Shown: one piece after another, positions 60,653 through 64,000 of the stretch
How positions within the stretch are numbered: position 1 is the stretch's first letter
Layout: each line of letters opens with the position of its first letter
Assembly (NCBI RefSeq): GCF_042847215.1
Contig: NZ_AP031500.1
Coordinates: 434,001-498,000 of the forward strand
Origin: Gilvimarinus japonicus
Lineage (GTDB): Bacteria; Pseudomonadota; Gammaproteobacteria; Pseudomonadales; Cellvibrionaceae
Length of the DNA: 64,000 bases
Direction of reading: 5' to 3'
Notes under the pieces: model-generated
Databases searched by the model: none
What the model saw: only the letters and a program-made list of their open reading frames with translations
Told to the model about the DNA's origin: nothing
Position numbers and translations under genes: made by a program

Positions 60653-61996
60653 TCACCGTTCGTGAAAGGCCGACTTGGTGTTTACATAGACCGGTTTAAG
60701 TAAATACTCAAATACGGTTTTACGCCCGGTCACTATATCGGCCTCAGCCGTCATGCCCGGAATTAAACGTCGACTTTGATCATCGCCGATGTAGTCTTTG
60801 TCGAGGGCAATTTGAATCCGGTAAAAGGGCTGGCCGGTTTGTGGTTGCTTAAACGCTGAGGGCGAGATGTTTTTTACCGTGCCTTGGACCGCCCCAAACC
60901 TACTGTAATCAAACGCATCGATTTTTACTGAAGCCGTTTGCCCCTTGCTCACAAAGCCAATATCGCGCGGGGTTACCATCGCCTCTAGGATAATGCCCTC
61001 TTCGGTCGGAACAATCTCCGCTACTGTGCCGCCAGCCGGTATTACGGCCCCATTGCGGGTATCGGGAAGCTCTTTAATATAGCCAGAGACAGGGGCAAGC
61101 AGCGCGCTGCGGCCATGGCGAGCATCGAGGGCATTAATTTCGGCGTCCAGCTCGGCGATTTTTTCCAGTAACTCGCTGCGTTTCGTGCGAGCTTGCTCGA
61201 CGATTCCTTCGCGGGTCGCCTCTAAGTCGGCATCGGCGCTGTCGATGGCGGTTTTTAGCTCGCTCTGGCGCGATTTCACTTCTTGTAGTCGGCGTTGTGC
61301 GGCGGCGGCTTGTTGCTCGGCGTTGGCTAGCTGCACCCGAGAGATAACGTCTCTATCCACCCCTTCGCGGTAGCGTTTGAGAATATCGTTGGCGGCATCG
61401 AGCTCACGCTGGGCACTGGGTAGCTCTTGCTCGTTACCGGCCAGTGCCGCGCGTTGTTGCTCGGTGCCAGATAGACGCGCTTTGGTTTGCGCGACGTTAA
61501 GTGCCGCCTCTCGGGTGTAAAGGGCTTGGGCCTCGGCGACTAACTGCGGGTAGTGGCTAAAACCGGAAAAATCAGGCGCTCGGCCATCGGCCAAAGCACC
61601 CCAGCGCTCTAAGTCGATTTGATAGGCAATTCGGCGTACCTGAGCTTGTAGTTGCTGCTTTTGCACCTCGGTGGCGGCAAACCGCGCAATTACGCTGCCT
61701 TTTTCGACATAGTCGTCTTCTTTTACCAGTAGTTCGGCCAGTATGCCCCCTTCCATGGATTGCACCAGTTGCACGCCGGATAGAGGTTTTATTTCTCCTC
61801 GGGCGCGGGCCAGCTCATCCACTGGGGTGAAGATCGCCCAGAGCAAAAAAGTGATAACCAATACCACAACGCCCATGAGTAAGCGATGTAGGTTGCGACT
61901 ACTGTTACCGTCGTCCAATAGGGTGGTAATGCTGTCAGTTGGGCGGTTGTCGGCGCCGGTAATGGTGACGATGTCCACGAGTTTGTTGTCGGTCAT
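60653..61996 (-). CDS. HlyD-family type I secretion membrane-fusion adaptor
   Basis: A 447-residue inner-membrane adaptor. One transmembrane helix at about 40-60 (MGVVVLVITFLLWAIF) follows a cytoplasmic tail. The periplasmic part has the biotinyl-lipoyl-like half-motifs (LSGVQLVQSMEGGILAELLVKEDDYVEKGSVIARF, then SALLAPVSGYIKELPDTRNGAVIPAGGTVAEIVP) around long coiled-coil hairpins rich in Gln, Glu and Ala (about 130-290). It would bridge the ABC transporter and a TolC-type outer-membrane channel, not encoded here. The start overlaps the ABC gene stop by 4 nt, and the adhesin gene follows 101 bp later. Confidence 0.93.
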   Translation of the reverse strand: MTDNKLVDIVTITGADNRPTDSITTLLDDGNSSRNLHRLLMGVVVLVITFLLWAIFTPVDELARARGEIKPLSGVQLVQSMEGGILAELLVKEDDYVEKGSVIARFAATEVQKQQLQAQVRRIAYQIDLERWGALADGRAPDFSGFSHYPQLVAEAQALYTREAALNVAQTKARLSGTEQQRAALAGNEQELPSAQRELDAANDILKRYREGVDRDVISRVQLANAEQQAAAAQRRLQEVKSRQSELKTAIDSADADLEATREGIVEQARTKRSELLEKIAELDAEINALDARHGRSALLAPVSGYIKELPDTRNGAVIPAGGTVAEIVPTEEGIILEAMVTPRDIGFVSKGQTASVKIDAFDYSRFGAVQGTVKNISPSAFKQPQTGQPFYRIQIALDKDYIGDDQSRRLIPGMTAEADIVTGRKTVFEYLLKPVYVNTKSAFHER

Positions 61997-63981
61997 GGTG
62001 TTACTTCCTCGTTAACAGTCGCCGTGGTTGTAGCTTGCGGTTCGGCTATAGGGCCAAAATGCACTAAGCTGCCGCGATCGAGCACGGCGATTTGATCGGC
62101 CATTTGAATAAGATCCGGGCGGTGAGTCGCGAGGACGATGGTTGTCGAGCCTCGACGGGTACGAATCAACTGTTGCAGCAGTGGGTTCAGAAGAGGGTCG
62201 CGGTCACTGATCGGGTCGTCCAGCAATAGCAGAGTAGGCGCACCGAGAATGGCGTCGGCGAGCCCCAAAATATAGCGGTGGCGTATCGAGGCAGCATCGT
62301 GCTGCCAGGGGTTGGAGCCCTGTGCCAGTGCAGTCTCGGCATTGGTAGCGCCCAGCAAGCGCCACCATTTGGCGCCGGCTACCGCTTCTAGCGCGTGGGC
62401 TATTTCTGAGTCGCCGGCGGCGGGATGTCCGAGCTTTAGATAATCTCTGACGGACAGGGGCAGAGCGCGTGGCACCTGCGCCTGAAAGCCCACCCAGCTG
62501 CGGTAATCGGACGGATCAAATTGCCGAATATCCCGCCCATCAACAGAAACACTGCCGTTTTGAGCGCTACGGACACCACTCAAACATTGCAGCAAGGTGG
62601 ATTTACCCGAGCCGTTGGGGCCGACGATCGCGAGCATTTGTCCTGCCGCAAGCTCAAAGCTGATGCTGTTGAGTGCCGGCTCTTGGTCTGGCCCATAGCG
62701 ATAAAAGAGTTTGTCGACGTTAAGGCTACCCTGCAGTGGCTCGATGGGCGCTAAGGTATCAGGCAGTTGCATTTCACCGGCACTGGCCATCAAACGATCG
62801 AGCTGGTTGGCGGCATCGTGAATTTGCTCGAGCCGGACGCTGAGCGAGAAGTATTGCAGTGCTGGGGTAGTGATGCGCCAAATAAGCATCATAGTGGCAA
62901 TTAAGCCGCCGGTACTCATATGGCCCGAGAGCGTGAGAAGCACACCGCTGCACATCGTCGCCAGTACGGTCAGCATGACCAGGGCTTGTCCGCTGGTTTG
63001 CATTAAGTTTTGTGTCTCACTCAGCCGCCTGTTAGCGGCAGCGCCTTCTAAAATGGCGGCTCGCAGTCGTCGTAACCAGTGGTTGGTACCACTAATGCCC
63101 TGCAGTGCATGTAGGCGCAGCGCGCAGGCAGAAACTTCATTCATCAGCTGATTGCTCGCGGCACTCACAGCGGCGGTACGCTGGTAGATAAGTGGTACAA
63201 ACAGATGCCGGGCGGCCGCTAGGGCGCCGAGCCCTAAAATCGGGATAAACACAATCCAGCCACCCCAAATGGCAATCACGATTAAAAAGACGACGACAAA
63301 GGGGTAGTCGATGAGCGCGGTGCCGCCGGAGCCACCTAAAAACTGACGCACGCTCTCGAGTGAGCGCATACGATTAATGTTGTTTTGCACCCCTGAGCGC
63401 GAGGAGATTTCAATGGGGAGCCCCAATGTTTTACGAACCACGGCGGGGCCAATATTCGCGCCCGCCCAAGCACCTATGTGCGCGAGTACCCGGGCCCGCC
63501 CCAAGCGCAGCAGCCAGCCCCCGATGATGGCGATAAAGGCCGCTGCCGATAGCGCCCAGAGTGTGCTGCTAATGCCCGTGGGAATGACGTTGTTGTACAC
63601 CGTCATAATAAAAAACGAGACCGCCAGGGCCAGAATATTAATCACCAAGCTGACAAAAATCGTTCCGGCGATTTCACGCCGGGCGCGATTGAGGAGGCGG
63701 TTAAACCACATAGGTTGTGGGGCATCGATGGGCAAATAGCGCGGGTCTGGAGTTACATACAGCAGTGTTACCGAGGCCGCTGTTGGCTGCCACTGGCAGG
63801 TGGGTGAGGTGCCATCGTGCCACCAGTGTTGCTCGCCATTTTGGCCGAGATAGGTGTAGCAGTTGTCGCCATTGATCGCGAAGCTGCCTTTAGGCAATTC
63901 ATCGAGTTGCGCTGTACTATGGTAACGACGCTCTGTAAGGCGAAAACCTATGTCCGCCAGCAGGCGCTTTAGGTCAGGCAC
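61993..63981 (-). CDS. Type I secretion ABC transporter/permease with degenerate ATP-binding domain
   Basis: At least 662 residues; the frame stays open to the window edge, so the true start may lie beyond it (the GTG at 63981 is only the first candidate). Residues about 1-90 resemble the C39-like N-terminal domain without visible peptidase residues. About 95-385 are the transmembrane domain. About 420-640 are the ATPase with Walker A VGPNGSGKST, Q-loop VGFQAQVP and H-loop ATHRP. However, the LSGGQ signature is missing (SIRHRYILGLADAIL instead), and Walker B reads LLLLDDP, with Asp replacing the catalytic Glu. It therefore probably needs a partner ATPase, perhaps encoded just upstream. It exports the adhesin with the adjoining HlyD protein. 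Confidence 0.85.
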   Translation of the reverse strand: MPDLKRLLADIGFRLTERRYHSTAQLDELPKGSFAINGDNCYTYLGQNGEQHWWHDGTSPTCQWQPTAASVTLLYVTPDPRYLPIDAPQPMWFNRLLNRARREIAGTIFVSLVINILALAVSFFIMTVYNNVIPTGISSTLWALSAAAFIAIIGGWLLRLGRARVLAHIGAWAGANIGPAVVRKTLGLPIEISSRSGVQNNINRMRSLESVRQFLGGSGGTALIDYPFVVVFLIVIAIWGGWIVFIPILGLGALAAARHLFVPLIYQRTAAVSAASNQLMNEVSACALRLHALQGISGTNHWLRRLRAAILEGAAANRRLSETQNLMQTSGQALVMLTVLATMCSGVLLTLSGHMSTGGLIATMMLIWRITTPALQYFSLSVRLEQIHDAANQLDRLMASAGEMQLPDTLAPIEPLQGSLNVDKLFYRYGPDQEPALNSISFELAAGQMLAIVGPNGSGKSTLLQCLSGVRSAQNGSVSVDGRDIRQFDPSDYRSWVGFQAQVPRALPLSVRDYLKLGHPAAGDSEIAHALEAVAGAKWWRLLGATNAETALAQGSNPWQHDAASIRHRYILGLADAILGAPTLLLLDDPISDRDPLLNPLLQQLIRTRRGSTTIVLATHRPDLIQMADQIAVLDRGSLVHFGPIAEPQATTTATVNEEVTP

Positions 63982-64000
63982 TGTAAACTGGGCGCTCTGA

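Overview
The window looks like the chromosome of a marine, polysaccharide-degrading gammaproteobacterium, most likely of the Cellvibrionaceae (Gilvimarinus / Saccharophagus / Teredinibacter relatives). This is inferred from the multimodular alginate lyases, the Pseudomonas-like order rpsF-rpsR-membrane protein-rplI-dnaB, panC-panD, mpl/ubiX, and moderate GC. No tRNA, rRNA, insertion sequence or prophage was recognised.

Layout. 0.2-5 kb: small minus-strand genes (VOC protein, DUF1428, a zinc-ribbon membrane peptide, an ankyrin/serine-hydrolase lipoprotein, a DUF3592 protein). 6-9.6 kb: two secreted alginate lyases in tandem (PL7 and PL18) sharing the same ricin-like + CBM32 front end. 9.7-14.8 kb: a zinc island (COG0523 GTPase, a His-rich TonB receptor behind a Zur-like box, an AztD-like His-rich periplasmic protein). 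15-24 kb: housekeeping genes (DUF1631-like, DUF4870, 2-hydroxyacid dehydrogenase, glyA, the rpsF-rplI cluster, dnaB). 24.8-33 kb: MOSC protein, panC, panD, a G8-domain surface lipoprotein, acs, a Smr protein. 33-35 kb: a bile-acid-symporter-like carrier and an orphan YhfG-type small gene. 35.1-46.5 kb: a complete type I-F CRISPR-Cas locus: WYL regulator, cas1, cas2-3, csy1-4, IHF-site leader, and a 27-repeat array. 46.6-52 kb: aldo/keto reductase, TauE-like exporter, DUF2288-mvaB-ubiX-mpl. 52-64 kb: a 2785-residue cadherin/VCBS-type adhesin with its type I secretion adaptor and an ABC transporter with a degenerate ATP-binding domain.

The most interesting part is the 372-bp gap between cas2-3 and csy1 (40,470-40,841). 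The minus strand there encodes what looks like a stand-alone crRNA-like RNA with its own promoter: a degenerate repeat with an intact CTAAGAAA handle, a 25-nt spacer, a second near-perfect repeat stem-loop, and a UUCG-loop terminator. Its spacer matches, next to a CC PAM, the -10/start region of its own promoter in 16 of the first 21 positions. Three of the five mismatches fall at positions 6, 12 and 18, exactly the bases that the type I-F Csy complex flips out. The same site abuts a divergent promoter that would transcribe a 10-codon ORF with a perfect Shine-Dalgarno sequence and tandem rare AGA codons, then csy1-4. This closely resembles the CreTA logic (a Cascade-guided antitoxin RNA holding down a rare-tRNA-trapping toxin RNA) and/or crRNA-guided cas autorepression, here in a type I-F locus.

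A second genome-level oddity is a family of heptamer tandem arrays, all of the form CCGTNNN (CCGTCCA, CCGTCAT, CCGTTAT, CCGTAAC), at four intergenic sites. Two of them contain the stop codon of the adjacent gene.
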